A stretch of DNA of 64,000 nucleotides from Bradyrhizobium semiaridum (GTDB lineage Bacteria > Pseudomonadota > Alphaproteobacteria > Rhizobiales > Xanthobacteraceae): NCBI RefSeq assembly GCF_020329505.1, contig NZ_JAGKJJ010000001.1, positions 434,001 through 498,000 of the forward strand, read 5' to 3'. Shown here piece by piece: positions 8,786-17,624 of this stretch. The notes under the pieces are model-generated. The model did no database searches, was not told where the DNA came from, and saw nothing but the letters and a program-made list of their open reading frames with translations. Numbering within the stretch: position 1 is the first letter of the stretch; each line of letters begins with the position of its first letter. Both the position numbers and the translations under genes were made by a program.

Positions 8786-9040
8786 CTACTGATTGTCGTT
8801 GCGGCGTCCAGCGGCCGCGACGGCGGAACTGGTGCCCGATCCGGACATGGCCAAGGCGCGCGGCGCGGCGGGACGCCCGAGCGACGGGATTAGCAGCCGG
8901 AGCAGGCCGCGCCACGAGAGGTCGAGGACCACCTCATGGTGCCGCAATCCCTTGCCCCCCTTCACCGGCCCGAGATCGCGTATCAGGCAGTAATGGCCAC
9001 TGCTCATGCGCGCCAGGCGGCTGTCCTTCAACCGTCGCAT
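8786..9040 (-). CDS. Possible small hypothetical protein
   Basis: An 84-residue frame opens with ATG at 9040. It contains a basic N-terminus (MRRLKDSRLARMSSGHYCL), then a central stretch ending VVLDLSWRGLLRLLIP, and a low-complexity A/S/G tail. No ribosome site is clear and no family is recognised. It could be a real orphan gene, a decayed gene, or chance coding in GC-rich DNA. Confidence 0.25.
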   Translation of the reverse strand: MRRLKDSRLARMSSGHYCLIRDLGPVKGGKGLRHHEVVLDLSWRGLLRLLIPSLGRPAAPRALAMSGSGTSSAVAAAGRRNDNQ

Positions 9041-9189
9041 GCCGGCGAGAATGCATTGCGGATTGATTCCGTCAAATCTTGACGGCTCCGAATCGACGGA
9101 ACGGCGGCCGTCGGCTCACGTCATCGGGGCGCGCAGTGGCAGAACGCGACGCAAGCCGGCACGAGGAATGTAGCTGATGTGATGGGCCC

Positions 9190-9271
9190 GGAATCAAAAA
9201 CCTCCGGCAGGGCATTGCCGGAGGTTTGGGAGGCTTAGCTGAAGCTAAGAGCCATCATTCAATTGTTGGCC
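9190..9271 (-). ncRNA. Candidate small RNA with anti-Shine-Dalgarno-like linker
   Basis: A predicted transcript of about 80 bases starts near 9271, just after a good promoter (9278-9306), and ends at a strong terminator (9198-9227). It contains a small hairpin (CTTAGC, loop, GCTAAG; plus-strand 9234-9249). A single-stranded CCUCCCAAA linker follows, then the terminator stem. A CCUCC run between two hairpins resembles anti-ribosome-site sRNAs of alphaproteobacteria. It also contains a seven-codon frame (AUG AUG GCU CUU AGC UUC AGC UAA), so a tiny peptide is an alternative. No protein gene is close downstream. Confidence 0.5.
9198..9227 (-). terminator. Rho-independent terminator of the candidate sRNA
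   Basis: AAACCTCCGGCA (9198-9209) pairs perfectly with TGCCGGAGGTTT (9216-9227) around a six-base loop. Read on the minus strand the stem is followed by a run of five T. It cannot serve the porin, which has its own terminator about 200 bases earlier. Confidence 0.8.
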
Positions 9272-9277
9272 GGAACC

Positions 9278-9306
9278 TATATAGTTTAGTAGATCAGCTA
9301 AGTAAA
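9278..9306 (-). promoter_or_regulatory. Sigma70-type promoter of the candidate sRNA
   Basis: On the minus strand the -10 region reads CTATAT, a full match to the rhizobial consensus CTTGAC-N17-CTATAT. The -35 region (ATTTAC) matches four of six positions at 17 bases spacing. In the classical register this is TTTACT (9301-9306) and TATATA (9278-9283), also 17 apart. Confidence 0.55.
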
Positions 9307-9422
9307 TAAGTTTGCGGCGAATGAATCGCATGGCACGTCTTCGTGATCGGCAGGAGGCGACGTTGTCGCAGCCGCATTTGCCGCTTTCTTCACCTGAGAA
9401 GAACCACGCCTCGCCAAAGAAA

Positions 9423-9448
9423 AACCCCGGCAGTTGCCTGCCGGGGTT
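9423..9448 (-). terminator. Rho-independent terminator of the porin gene
   Basis: AACCCCGGCAG (9423-9433) and CTGCCGGGGTT (9438-9448) form a perfect 11-pair stem with a TTGC loop. On the minus strand it is followed by TTTCTTT. It lies 31 bases after the porin stop codon. Confidence 0.88.
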
Positions 9449-9479
9449 CTGTTTTGTGCCGTGATCAGTTCAACCGGTA

Positions 9480-11039
9480 TTACCAGTTGCGCTGCGCGCG
9501 CAGCAGCAGCATCACGGTGTTCTGATCCTTCAGCTCGTAGGTCGCGCTCGGCTTGCCGATCGAGCCAGCGGAGGTCGTGATCGTGCCAGCATACTTCTGA
9601 TCGAGCATGGTGTAGGTCACGTCCGCCGAGAAGGTGAGGTTCTTGACCGGGGTCCAGCGGGTGATCAAACCGAGCTGGGCAATGTTGTAGTCGGGGTTGC
9701 AGGTGGTCACGCCAGCGCCGCCACCGAAGGCAGTGCGGAACGAGCCACCGACGCCACCGACGCCACAGATGAGGGTCTTCGCCGTGTCGTTGTACATGAC
9801 CGCGGCATAAGCACCGTAGATGCTGGTGTTCCAGTAAGGATCCCAGTTGTGGGTGTACGCACCGCGCATACCCCAGGTCTTGACGGTCTGCTGCTGCGTG
9901 CCAGCCGCGAACACAGTGTCAGGCGCCGTGCCGAAGCCGACGCTGCCATAGGCAAACGGGAGGCTCGAGCCGCTGTAGATCGCGACCGCACCGGCCTGGT
10001 TGGCCAGGTCCTGGATGTTGTAGCGGGTCGCACCATCCGTGTAGACGCCCTGGACGTTGATCGTGTCGCCAGGTCCAGTCGGGATGTTCTTGATCGACAG
10101 GGCCAGCTGACCAGCCCAGCCCCACTTGTCGTCCGGATGACCGGTCAACTCGGTGGCGCCGTAGTAGGCAGCGTGGTTGTCATGCGCAGCGAACGACGCC
10201 TGGAACAGACCCCAGGCCTGCTCGACCTTGAGGGCTGCGACGAAGTCCGGCGAGATCGTGCCGGCATAGTCGCTGGCGCCGTAAGCACCACCGGCGCTGA
10301 GGTTGTTCACGCCAGCCTGGTAGTAGGCGGCCTGATCCTGAGCCGACAGCGAGAGCGACACGCCGTTGCCGAACTGCGCGGTGTAGGTGAACTGGTTGAC
10401 ACCAGTGACCGTGCCGCCGCCGCCGACGAGACCGTCGAAGTTGTTGCCGGGATAGTTGGTCCACGGAGCCGAGAACTGCGACACCGCCTTACCGATGGTG
10501 AAGCCGGCGAACTGGATGAAGGCGAAGTAGACGCCGACCGTGCCGTAGGAACCGTTGCCGGCGCCCGCGTTGTTCGGAGCCGAAGCCGGGGCAACCGTGC
10601 CGCCGCCGCCGAGCGGAGCGTAGACGGTCGCGCCGGGAGCCGCACCGTTCACGCCGTAATTGTCGGTGGTCCAGGTGAACACCGCATCGAAGTAGGTGCG
10701 GACCACGCCGTACTCGGTCGCGGTGCGCGTATCGATGTTCAGGTCTTCACGCGAACGCCAGGTGTAGCCGTTGGTGAAACGGTTGTTGGCGCCGCCAGGG
10801 CCGTTGTAGTTCGGACCGGCAACGCTGTTCGCGTTCGCGACGACGTCGACGCGCAGATAGCCGCCCAGCTTGATACAGGTGTCGGTGCCCGGGATGTAGT
10901 AGAAGCCGGGACCGTACAGGGAGCAGACCTTCACGTACTCGACCGCTTTGGCCTTGACGGGAAGATCAGCCGCCTGCGCTCCGCCGACCGCCATCAGAGC
11001 AGCCGCCGAGCCCAGGATAAGGCTCTTCACCAATTTCAT
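9480..11039 (-). CDS. Outer-membrane porin (Porin_2 family)
   Basis: The protein has 519 residues. ATG at 11039 has GGAGG seven bases upstream. The signal peptide MKLVKSLILGSAAALMAVGG ends with cleavage after AQA. The mature start ADLPVKAKAVEYVKVCSLYG, the paired cysteines (in KVCSLYG and TDTCIKLGG) and the C-terminal aromatic end RAQRNW are typical of rhizobial porins. It should form a trimeric beta-barrel channel for small hydrophilic solutes. Its extracellular loops are rich in G, A and P. Several paralogues per genome are usual in Bradyrhizobium. A MarR regulator is divergently placed, but a regulatory link is only a guess. Confidence 0.93.
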   Translation of the reverse strand: MKLVKSLILGSAAALMAVGGAQAADLPVKAKAVEYVKVCSLYGPGFYYIPGTDTCIKLGGYLRVDVVANANSVAGPNYNGPGGANNRFTNGYTWRSREDLNIDTRTATEYGVVRTYFDAVFTWTTDNYGVNGAAPGATVYAPLGGGGTVAPASAPNNAGAGNGSYGTVGVYFAFIQFAGFTIGKAVSQFSAPWTNYPGNNFDGLVGGGGTVTGVNQFTYTAQFGNGVSLSLSAQDQAAYYQAGVNNLSAGGAYGASDYAGTISPDFVAALKVEQAWGLFQASFAAHDNHAAYYGATELTGHPDDKWGWAGQLALSIKNIPTGPGDTINVQGVYTDGATRYNIQDLANQAGAVAIYSGSSLPFAYGSVGFGTAPDTVFAAGTQQQTVKTWGMRGAYTHNWDPYWNTSIYGAYAAVMYNDTAKTLICGVGGVGGSFRTAFGGGAGVTTCNPDYNIAQLGLITRWTPVKNLTFSADVTYTMLDQKYAGTITTSAGSIGKPSATYELKDQNTVMLLLRAQRNW

Positions 11040-11489
11040 ATTAAACCTCCAAGTTGCTCATATGCGGAGAGTCCGGACCGTTACCGCCCCGTGATCCCCC
11101 CGCACTGTCGCTGACCGCCGGGCCGCCTCGCCCCCCTCAAAAAAAACCGGGCCCGACAACCTGAAACGACCAACGCAACGGGACGATCGAGATTCCCCTA
11201 CCGCCGGGTTCAATATGCATTGCCCAATTCCCTAATCAAAATAGTTTATAAAGTCAGCTATACGAATGCTGCCACACTGTGTCTCACCAGCAACGCTGGC
11301 CCGCTAAGCCCCTTGGATGCACGAGCGAAAACTTGCCGCACCCGGAAAAGCCCCGCCGTCATACAGCCATCATAATTGCTTCAATGTCACTTGCGTTCGT
11401 AGGCGAGTTGCGAGAAGAATTTACCTACGCCGCGAGAGAAAAAAGAATCAAAGCAGCGCAAAGCTGCGTCGGCGAGAGGAGAGGAATTC
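11040..11489. other. Intergenic region, porin / marR divergent promoters
   Basis: The 450-base gap is markedly AT-richer than the flanking genes between about 11215 and 11280 and again before 11490. It must hold the promoters of both divergent genes. A GGAGG site near 11046-11050 serves the porin. No convincing ORF, RNA or repeat is visible in it. Confidence 0.6.
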
Positions 11490-12002
11490 GTGTCAGTGAC
11501 CAGGAAGGACGCGACGCGCCAACGCGCCACCGCAAATCTCGATATCATTAAACGCTTTACGCTTGAAATATCTTCCATCAACTCGCACCTCGAAGACGTG
11601 CGCCAGTTCTGGGGCAAGGCGCTCGGCGTCAGCGGCCCGCAATGGATGATCCTGATCGCCGTCTCCGATCTCGACAAGGATGACGGCGTGCCGATCAACG
11701 TCGTCTCGAAGGCGCTGCATGTCGATCCGTCGTTCGTCACCACGCAGTCCAAGCTGCTCGAGCAGAAGGAACTGCTGCGCCGCACGCCCTCCCCGGCCGA
11801 CGCGCGCGTGGTGCGGCTGTCGCTGACCGACAAGACAAGAAAGCATCTGGCGAGCCTCGCCGATCAGCACCAAGCCTTCCGCAAGACGGTGTTCGAGGAG
11901 TTCAGCGAAAAGGAGCTGGCCGAGTTCACCACCAAGCTCGCCACGCTCAATAGCCGTCTTCAGAAAGCCTGCCAGCGCGTCGCGCTGGATTTCAATTTTT
12001 AG
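11490..12002 (+). CDS. MarR-family winged-helix transcriptional regulator
   Basis: The protein has 170 residues and a GTG start at 11490, with AGGAG just upstream. The core WGKALGVSGPQWMILIAVSD, the recognition region VSKALHVDPSFVTTQSKLLE and the wing KELLRRTPSPADARVVRLSL form the MarR fold. A basic N-terminus and a C-terminal dimerisation helix flank it. MarR proteins usually bind palindromes near their own promoter and respond to small phenolic or oxidising ligands. The divergent porin is a possible target, but no clear operator was found. Confidence 0.88.
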   Translation: MSVTRKDATRQRATANLDIIKRFTLEISSINSHLEDVRQFWGKALGVSGPQWMILIAVSDLDKDDGVPINVVSKALHVDPSFVTTQSKLLEQKELLRRTPSPADARVVRLSLTDKTRKHLASLADQHQAFRKTVFEEFSEKELAEFTTKLATLNSRLQKACQRVALDFNF

Positions 12003-12090
12003 AGGTCCGCGATTGCATCTCGGTTCAGCTGCGAACGACGCGCCATGGCTGTCCGGCCCGAGATGCTCCAGCAGTTGCTATGAGGAAAAA

Positions 12091-12168
12091 TGGTCGGAGC
12101 GAGAGGATTTGAACCTCCGACCCCTAGTCTCCCAGACTAGTGCGCTAACCGGGCTGCGCCACGCTCCG
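12091..12168 (-). tRNA. tRNA-Pro (anticodon GGG)
   Basis: Read on the minus strand, the acceptor stem CGGAGCG pairs with CGCTCCG, followed by the discriminator A and an encoded CCA. The D-arm is GCGCAGCCCGGTTAGCGC. The anticodon arm is CTAGT-CTGGGAG-ACTAG, giving anticodon GGG (proline). The T-arm contains GGTTCAAAT. All four stems pair well. It stands alone between the marR and merR genes. Confidence 0.97.
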
Positions 12169-12262
12169 ATGCCGTTCCATTAGCTGCGATCCGGCGTTCG
12201 CGCAAGGCGGCCGCAGGGTCCAGCAAGGCCTAAAGCACAGGTCGCGGCGCGGTTCCGCGGCC

Positions 12263-12868
12263 TCAGCCGTCCTTCAGCGCCGCGTCGATCATCTGCCGGC
12301 AGGCGACGAGGTCCTGCAGCACGCGCTCGAGCCGGGCCCGATCGGCGGCCGTCACCCCGGCCCGCGCCGCAGGCGCCATGGCCGGCTCCTTGAGCTGGAC
12401 CTTGGGCTGGGCGCGCGCCTTGTAGGTCGACAGGATCGGGTCCTCGTCGGGATCGACGAAGCGGTAGTCGATGCCGCCCTCGTCGCCGTCGCCCTCCTCG
12501 CCGTCGAGATCGAGACCGTCGTTGAGCTCGGCATCGTCGGGCTCGGCCATGCTATGGCCGACCGCTTCCTCGACCGCGCCGAACGAAATCGCCGCGGACT
12601 GATCGGCGATGCCCTGCACCGACTTGATGCCGTGTTCCTTCAGGATCCGCTGCACGCCGCGGATGGTATAGCCCTCGCCGTACAGCAGCCGGCGAATGCC
12701 CTTGAGCAGGTCGACGTCGTCAGGCCGGTAATAACGGCGGCCGCCGCTGCGCTTCATCGGTTTGATCTGCGCGAAACGGGTCTCCCAGAATCTCAGGACA
12801 TGCTGGGGAATGTCGAGTTCGTCAGCGACTTCGCTGATGGTACGGAACGCATCCGGCGCCTTGTCCAA
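12263..12868 (-). CDS. MerR-family transcriptional regulator
   Basis: The protein has 201 residues. The start appears to be TTG at 12868, because GGAG lies seven bases upstream and the MerR helix-turn-helix begins soon after ([20 protein letters not shown], then WETRF and [17 protein letters not shown]). After this N-terminal domain (about residues 8-80) comes an acidic linker rich in D and E and a short C-terminal helix. There are no metal-binding cysteines, so it is not a classical MerR metal sensor. Its place directly after ihfA is conserved in related alphaproteobacteria. Confidence 0.87.
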   Translation of the reverse strand: MDKAPDAFRTISEVADELDIPQHVLRFWETRFAQIKPMKRSGGRRYYRPDDVDLLKGIRRLLYGEGYTIRGVQRILKEHGIKSVQGIADQSAAISFGAVEEAVGHSMAEPDDAELNDGLDLDGEEGDGDEGGIDYRFVDPDEDPILSTYKARAQPKVQLKEPAMAPAARAGVTAADRARLERVLQDLVACRQMIDAALKDG

Positions 12869-12899
12869 ATGCTGGCTCCTCTGACCTCAGTTCAAATGT

Positions 12900-13232
12900 T
12901 CATTCGGCCTTGGCGCTGCCATTGGCAGCCAGGTGGCCGTTGATGCGCTGCTTGAGAATCGCCGACGGCTTGAACACCATGACACGGCGCGGCGAGATCG
13001 GCACCTCGGTGCCGGTCTTCGGATTGCGCCCGATGCGCTGCCCCTTCTTGCGCACCATGAACGAGCCGAACGACGACAGCTTCACCGTCTCGCCCCTCTC
13101 CAGGCAATCGGTGATCTCCTTCAGCACAAGTTCGACGAACGCCGACGATTCGGTGCGCGACAGACCTACCTTCTGATAGACCGCCTCACATAAATCGACG
13201 CGCGTAACTGTTTTCCCGGTTCCATTGGTCAT
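12900..13232 (-). CDS. ihfA: Integration host factor subunit alpha
   Basis: The protein has 110 residues from ATG at 13232 ([20 protein letters not shown]). An in-frame extension upstream is unlikely. The DNA-binding beta-arm region [20 protein letters not shown] carries the conserved RNPKTG turn whose proline intercalates into DNA. The family-typical [13 protein letters not shown] follows. IHF bends DNA as an alpha/beta heterodimer in nucleoid organisation, recombination and sigma54 promoters. It precedes the merR gene on the same strand by 31 bases, so the two are probably co-transcribed. Confidence 0.95.
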   Translation of the reverse strand: MTNGTGKTVTRVDLCEAVYQKVGLSRTESSAFVELVLKEITDCLERGETVKLSSFGSFMVRKKGQRIGRNPKTGTEVPISPRRVMVFKPSAILKQRINGHLAANGSAKAE

Positions 13233-13362
13233 CGCCTGCCCCGCACTCTCGGCGAACAATTTCTTGACTGAAATTAAAAGCTTAGCGCGCAATGGTCAAC
13301 AGCGACCAACATGCAGTCGCATGAAAGGCACCGGCAGATATCAGCGCTTTTGAGCGATCGGC

Positions 13363-14340
13363 CTACCAGCGCACGAGCGCCGAACCCCAGGTGAAGCCGC
13401 CGCCCATCGCCTCGAACAGCACCAGGTCGCCCTTCTTGACGCGTCCGTCCTTCACCGCGACCGCCAGCGCCAGCGGGATCGAGGCGGCCGACGTGTTGCC
13501 GTGCAGGTCAACCGTCAGCACCACCTTCTGCGGCGCAATATGCAGCTTGTGCGCCGAGGCATCGATGATTCGCTTGTTGGCTTGGTGCGGAATGAACCAG
13601 TTGATGTCCTCGGCATTGAAGCCGGTGGCGTTGAAGGCGTCGACGATCACGTCGGTGATCATGCCGACGGCGTGCTTGAACACCTCGCGGCCCTCCATTC
13701 GGAGGTGCCCGACCGTCTTGGTCGAGCCGGGGCCGCCATCGACGAACAGTTTCGACTTGTGGCGTCCGTCGGAGCGCAGATGGGTGGTCAGCACGCCGCG
13801 ATCGGCGGTCGTGCCGGTCCCCGGCTGCGCCTCCAGCACCACGGCGCCGGCGCCGTCGCCGAACAGCACGCAGGTGCCGCGGTCGTTCCAGTCGAGGATG
13901 CGCGAGAAGGTCTCGGCGCCGATCACCAGGGCCCGCTTGTGGCTGCCGGCACGCAGGAAATTGTCGGCCGTCGTGAGTGCGAACACGAAGCCGGAGCACA
14001 CCGCCTGGAGGTCGAACGCGACGCCGTGATTGATGCCGAGCCCGTGCTGGACCGCGACCGCGGTGGCCGGGAACGTATTGTCGGGGGTCGAGGTCGCCAC
14101 CACGATCAGGTCGATCGACTGCGCGTCGATCCCGGCATCGGCGAGCGCGGCCTGCGCCGCCTTGATGGCCAGATGCGAGGTGAACTCACCGTCCGCGGCG
14201 ATGTGGCGCTCGCGGATGCCGGTGCGCTGCACGATCCAGTCATCCGACGTGTCGATCCGGCTGGCCAGTTCGGCGTTGGTCAAAACCCGCTCCGGCAGAT
14301 AGGAGCCGCAGCCGAGCACTACCGAACGTATCGCAGTCAC
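13363..14340 (-). CDS. fabH: Beta-ketoacyl-ACP synthase III
   Basis: The protein has 325 residues and a GTG start at 14340 that overlaps the plsX stop in GTGA, indicating coupled translation. The catalytic triad is complete: C115 in QAVCSGF, H252 in IPHQAN and N282 in HGNTSAAS. FabH condenses acetyl-CoA with malonyl-ACP to start fatty acid synthesis in the cytosol. The plsX-fabH order puts phospholipid and fatty acid initiation in one operon. ihfA follows 130 bases downstream. Confidence 0.97.
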   Translation of the reverse strand: MTAIRSVVLGCGSYLPERVLTNAELASRIDTSDDWIVQRTGIRERHIAADGEFTSHLAIKAAQAALADAGIDAQSIDLIVVATSTPDNTFPATAVAVQHGLGINHGVAFDLQAVCSGFVFALTTADNFLRAGSHKRALVIGAETFSRILDWNDRGTCVLFGDGAGAVVLEAQPGTGTTADRGVLTTHLRSDGRHKSKLFVDGGPGSTKTVGHLRMEGREVFKHAVGMITDVIVDAFNATGFNAEDINWFIPHQANKRIIDASAHKLHIAPQKVVLTVDLHGNTSAASIPLALAVAVKDGRVKKGDLVLFEAMGGGFTWGSALVRW

Positions 14341-15398
14341 GAGACAGCCTCCTGCGCGGTCTGCGCCTGCACCAGCGCACTGCCGTCGCGATTGAGCATC
14401 TGATTGATCTTGGTGAGGAGATCGTAGTGGGCCATCTCATAGCCAACATCCACCGCATAGGCAAAGCCTTCCGCGCTGGTGCCGCCATGGCTCTTGACCA
14501 CCACCCCCTGCAGGCCGAGCAGCACCCCGCCATTCGACTTGTTGGGATCGAGCTTGTCGCGTAGCTTCTGGAACGCGCCGCGGGCGAGCAGATAGCCGAT
14601 CCGGGCCAGCCAGCTCGAGCTCATGGCCTCGCGCAGCAGGGTGAACATCTGGCGCGCCGTTCCTTCCGCGGTCTTGAGCGCGATGTTGCCGCAGAAACCT
14701 TCCGACACGATCACGTCGGCGTCCCCCTTGCCGATGCCGTCGCCCTCGACAAAGCCGATATAGTTGAATTGCGGCGAGTTCATCGCCCGCAGCATTCCGG
14801 CCGCCTCGCGGATCTCCTCATGGCCCTTGATCTCCTCGGACCCGATGTTGAGCAGGCCGACGGTCGGCCGTTCGAGGTTGAACAGCACGCTCGCCATGGC
14901 GCTGCCCATCACCGCCAGCGTCGCCAGATGGCGGGCATCGCCGCCGATCGTGGCGCCGAGGTCCAGCACGACCGAGTCGCCGCGCAGCGTCGGCCACACC
15001 GCGGCGAGCGCCGGGCGGTCGACGCCGGGCAGCGTTCGCAGATTGAGCCCGCCCATCGCCATCAGCGCGCCGGTGTTGCCGGCGGAGACCGCGACGTCGG
15101 CCTCGCCATGTTTCACGGCATCGATCGCCAGCCACATCGATGACGTCCTGCGGGTCCGCCGCAGCGCCTGGCTCGGCTTCTCGTCATTCTTCACCGCGAC
15201 ATCGGTATGGATCACCTTCGATACCGCCTTCAGCGCCGGATGCTTCGCAAGCTCCGGCTCGATCTGGGTCCGGTCTCCGACCAGCAGGAATTCGCTGCCG
15301 GGATGACGGCTCAACGAGATCGCGGCGCCGGGAATGACGACGGCTGCGCCGACATCGCCCCCCATGGCGTCAAGCGCGATTCGAACCTTTTGAGGCAT
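14337..15398 (-). CDS. plsX: Phosphate acyltransferase PlsX
   Basis: The protein has 353 residues from ATG at 15398 ([17 protein letters not shown]). The motifs ALDAMGGD near the start, [28 protein letters not shown] and [15 protein letters not shown] are all diagnostic. PlsX makes acyl-phosphate from acyl-ACP for PlsY, the first committed step of phospholipid synthesis; it is a soluble or peripheral membrane enzyme. It overlaps fabH by four bases. In many bacteria rpmF and a YceD gene lie directly upstream. Here the YceD/DUF177 gene is present, rpmF is not, and a 405-base gap with repeats intervenes. Confidence 0.97.
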   Translation of the reverse strand: MPQKVRIALDAMGGDVGAAVVIPGAAISLSRHPGSEFLLVGDRTQIEPELAKHPALKAVSKVIHTDVAVKNDEKPSQALRRTRRTSSMWLAIDAVKHGEADVAVSAGNTGALMAMGGLNLRTLPGVDRPALAAVWPTLRGDSVVLDLGATIGGDARHLATLAVMGSAMASVLFNLERPTVGLLNIGSEEIKGHEEIREAAGMLRAMNSPQFNYIGFVEGDGIGKGDADVIVSEGFCGNIALKTAEGTARQMFTLLREAMSSSWLARIGYLLARGAFQKLRDKLDPNKSNGGVLLGLQGVVVKSHGGTSAEGFAYAVDVGYEMAHYDLLTKINQMLNRDGSALVQAQTAQEAVS

Positions 15399-15803
15399 GA
15401 ACGTCCCGGAAACCTGCTCTCCCGCAGCCTGTCGAACGCAAGCCGCAAGCTTGAAGTCACCGCCGCGAGCGGCGCGCGGCCAAACGCCAACTGACGTCCC
15501 GGCCGGGCCGCGACAATAGCGTGTCCTTGCTCCGACACAACCTCTTGAGCTTGGCCGGCCGAGTCGTTGAACCGACCAAGGAACAAGGTCGTTATATAGC
15601 AAAAATATACCGATATTTCAATATATTGATGGCGTTATTTCAAGTTCCGCCGGATACCGCTCGCGCGGCCGCGCAGGCAAGCCATCCCCGCAAATGTGAC
15701 GGCTAAAGCGTGATCCGGAAAGGTGCGAAGCGGCTTTCCGAAAAGATCATGCTCAAACAAAGAGCTAACGCGCGATGACGATTCAACCAAATCTCATCGC
15801 GCA
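15399..15803. other. Intergenic region with two adjacent repeats
   Basis: From 15399 to about 15700 I see an AT-rich stretch around 15590-15640 that may hold the plsX promoter, and no gene. From 15706 on it is filled by two adjacent palindromic repeats, listed separately. Confidence 0.6.
15706..15753. repeat. Palindromic repeat, family C
   Basis: The element runs from AAGCGTGATCCGGAAA to TTTCCGAAAAGATCATGCTC around a GTGCGAAGCGG centre. The arms are imperfect inverted copies. It resembles a very common dispersed element of Bradyrhizobium-like genomes. The element at 27556-27599 looks distantly related (TCCGG and GATC-rich ends). Confidence 0.7.
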
Positions 15804-15810
15804 TTAGCTC
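15762..15810. repeat. Palindromic repeat, family D, overlapping a stop codon
   Basis: GAGCTAACGCGCGATGA (15762-15778) and TCATCGCGCATTAGCTC (15794-15810) are inverted copies with one mismatch around a 15-base spacer. The right arm covers the last codon and the stop of the DUF177 gene, so the repeat contributes to that protein's end. It could also fold as a hairpin terminator. Confidence 0.7.
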
Positions 15811-16382
15811 CCCTTCGGCGTCTTGCCGTCCCTTTCCTTCAGGGCCTTGAGGGCGGCAAAGGGATGATCCTCAGGATCAGGTGCTTCAAGCTTTTGTTCA
15901 AACACCGCATCGGGTTTGCGCGGATACGGGTCGACGCCGAGAAACAGCGCGTCGGTGGCGAGCCGGCCGAGATCGATGAAGCCGCCCACGATCGGCTCCG
16001 GCGGATCCGGGGTATCCTCGTCGCTGTCCTCCGCGTCGTCGACCAGGTCGGCCATCTGCGGGATCTGCTCCGGTGGCGCGAACACGACGTCGATGTCTTC
16101 ATCGATGTCGTTCTCGATCGGATCGAGGGTCACCACGCAGGTCTGGCCGATCCGCGCCTGCACCCGGCCCGTGACGTGGTAGCTGCCGTCGCGCTTCGGC
16201 TGGACGTCGAACGCCGCGCGCGCGGAGATCACCTCGCGCAACTCGGCGATGGCGGCCATCGCCCGACGCGCCGCGGCGTCGGCCTCGATCTCGCGATGCA
16301 GCCCGGTCTCCGGGATCTGCGCCACATTGACGAGGACGCGCCACGGATCCCTTGAAGTATCATGTGAAGAATCGCCGCTCAT
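15804..16382 (-). CDS. YceD/DUF177 family protein
   Basis: The protein has 192 residues from ATG at 16382. The family motif for binding or folding, GRVQARIGQTCVVTLDPIEN, lies at about residues 90-110. It is followed by an acidic stretch (ENDIDEDIDVVF) and, at about 140, GGFIDLGRLATDALFLGVDP. DUF177 proteins (bacterial YceD, plant relatives) are linked to 23S rRNA metabolism and usually sit near rpmF and plsX. The start overlaps the stop of the upstream chaperone gene by four bases. The final serine codon and stop lie inside a repeat element, so the C-terminus may have been changed by its insertion. Confidence 0.88.
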   Translation of the reverse strand: MSGDSSHDTSRDPWRVLVNVAQIPETGLHREIEADAAARRAMAAIAELREVISARAAFDVQPKRDGSYHVTGRVQARIGQTCVVTLDPIENDIDEDIDVVFAPPEQIPQMADLVDDAEDSDEDTPDPPEPIVGGFIDLGRLATDALFLGVDPYPRKPDAVFEQKLEAPDPEDHPFAALKALKERDGKTPKGS

Positions 16383-16930
16383 GCCGTGGCCCTCGCGGTC
16401 TGCGGCGCCGGGAAACGCCAGGTGCCTGAACTCAGCCCGGCAAGGTCGGCGCGCCCCAGCGCCGCCAGCGCCTGCTTGGCGTAGGCGGCGAGCTCGCGCG
16501 CCTGCTCGATGTGCTGGCCGTTGAGGACATTCTTGCAGAGCGCCTGGGCCAGCGCCTCGTCGCTGTCGGTCAGCGCGAGGTCATAGGCCGCGGTCCGGCC
16601 GTAGAACGCCTCGCCGAAGGCCTGCATGCGCTTCGGCACCGTGAGATCGCCGACGCCCATCTCACGCAGATTGTCGTCCATGTCGGTGCAGAAATGGTCG
16701 AACAGGGCCTGCGACAGCTCCGGGGCCGCATCAAGGGATTTGAGCCGCCGCAGCACCAGCCAAAGGTGCAGCAAAAGCAGGTCAAAACGCCCGTCAACCG
16801 TGTCCGGGACGCCCAAGTCACGGTAAAATAACGGTTCTCGCGCCTGCGTCACGATCATGCCATAGATGGCCTCAATGGTGCTGCGCGCGGGCGCTTGGGG
16901 TTTCCTGAAGCGATTGAACGGCCAAAGCAT
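16379..16930 (-). CDS. Ubiquinol-cytochrome c chaperone (CBP3/UQCC1 family)
   Basis: The protein has 183 residues from ATG at 16930 (MLWPFNRFRKPQAPARSTIE). The family region contains YRDLGVPDTVDGRFDLLLLH, the DMDDNLREMGVGDLTVPKRM block and AFYGRTAAYD. Relatives of mitochondrial Cbp3 assist cytochrome b / bc1 assembly. It overlaps the DUF177 gene by four bases (ATGA), so these two are translationally coupled. bamE is divergent, 134 bases away. Confidence 0.9.
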   Translation of the reverse strand: MLWPFNRFRKPQAPARSTIEAIYGMIVTQAREPLFYRDLGVPDTVDGRFDLLLLHLWLVLRRLKSLDAAPELSQALFDHFCTDMDDNLREMGVGDLTVPKRMQAFGEAFYGRTAAYDLALTDSDEALAQALCKNVLNGQHIEQARELAAYAKQALAALGRADLAGLSSGTWRFPAPQTARATA

Positions 16931-17064
16931 GATGGGTTCCGGCTGCGGGCCCAAGGGTCGCCTGTTGAGGGCGGCCCGTCGGAGGCTCGGCAATATTGCA
17001 ATCCAGTGAGCTGCCCGGTACGTCAACGCCTCGCCCGATGCAAGGGGACGGATCAGTTCCGCCG

Positions 17065-17538
17065 ATGAGCCAAAGCATTTCAAGATCAACCCGCCCCGCC
17101 TCGCGCGGCCTGTTCTCGCGCTTGTGCGCGGTTGCCGCCGTCGGCCTCGTCTGCGCCGCCCTCGGAGGGTGCAGCGGCGAGCAGTTCCAGAAGGGCTATA
17201 TCCTTCCGCAGGGCGCGCTGGAGCAGATCCCGATCGGCGCCAGCCAGGACCAGGTTCTGATTGTGCTCGGCACACCGTCGACCGTCGCCACGCTGGACGG
17301 CGAGGTGTTCTATTACATCTCGCAGCGGACCTCGCGCCCGGTCGCCTTCATGAACCAGCAGGTGATCGACCAGCGCGTGATCGCGGTCTATTTCGACAAG
17401 AACCGCCAGGTGCGCCGGCTTGCGAATTACGGCCTGAAGGACGGCAAGATCTTCGACTTCGTCAGCCGCACCACGCCGACCTCGGGTCAGGAAATGTCGT
17501 ACCTGACGCCGCTGTTCAAGCTGCTGAGCTTCAACTAG
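17065..17538 (+). CDS. bamE: Outer membrane protein assembly factor BamE
   Basis: The protein has 157 residues from ATG at 17065. The lipoprotein signal ends in the lipobox LGGC with the acylated cysteine at residue 36. The SmpA/OmlA domain follows (GYILPQGALEQIPIGASQDQ, LGTPSTVATLDGEVFYYISQ, FDKNRQVRRLANYGL). BamE is a lipoprotein of the BAM complex that inserts beta-barrels into the outer membrane. The place divergent to the CBP3-type chaperone gene is conserved in alphaproteobacteria. Confidence 0.93.
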   Translation: MSQSISRSTRPASRGLFSRLCAVAAVGLVCAALGGCSGEQFQKGYILPQGALEQIPIGASQDQVLIVLGTPSTVATLDGEVFYYISQRTSRPVAFMNQQVIDQRVIAVYFDKNRQVRRLANYGLKDGKIFDFVSRTTPTSGQEMSYLTPLFKLLSFN

Positions 17539-17556
17539 CCCGCTGCGCCAAGTTGT

Positions 17557-17577
17557 CGCTTGCCCAGACGGCAAGCG
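17557..17577. terminator. Weak hairpin after bamE
   Basis: CGCTTGCC and GGCAAGCG form an 8-pair stem with a CAGAC loop 19 bases after the bamE stop. There is no T-run, so it is at best a weak terminator. Confidence 0.3.
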
Positions 17578-17624
17578 GTCCCCTACGGTCGTCTGCAAAG
17601 AACACCTGAGCAGGGGGTAAACGC

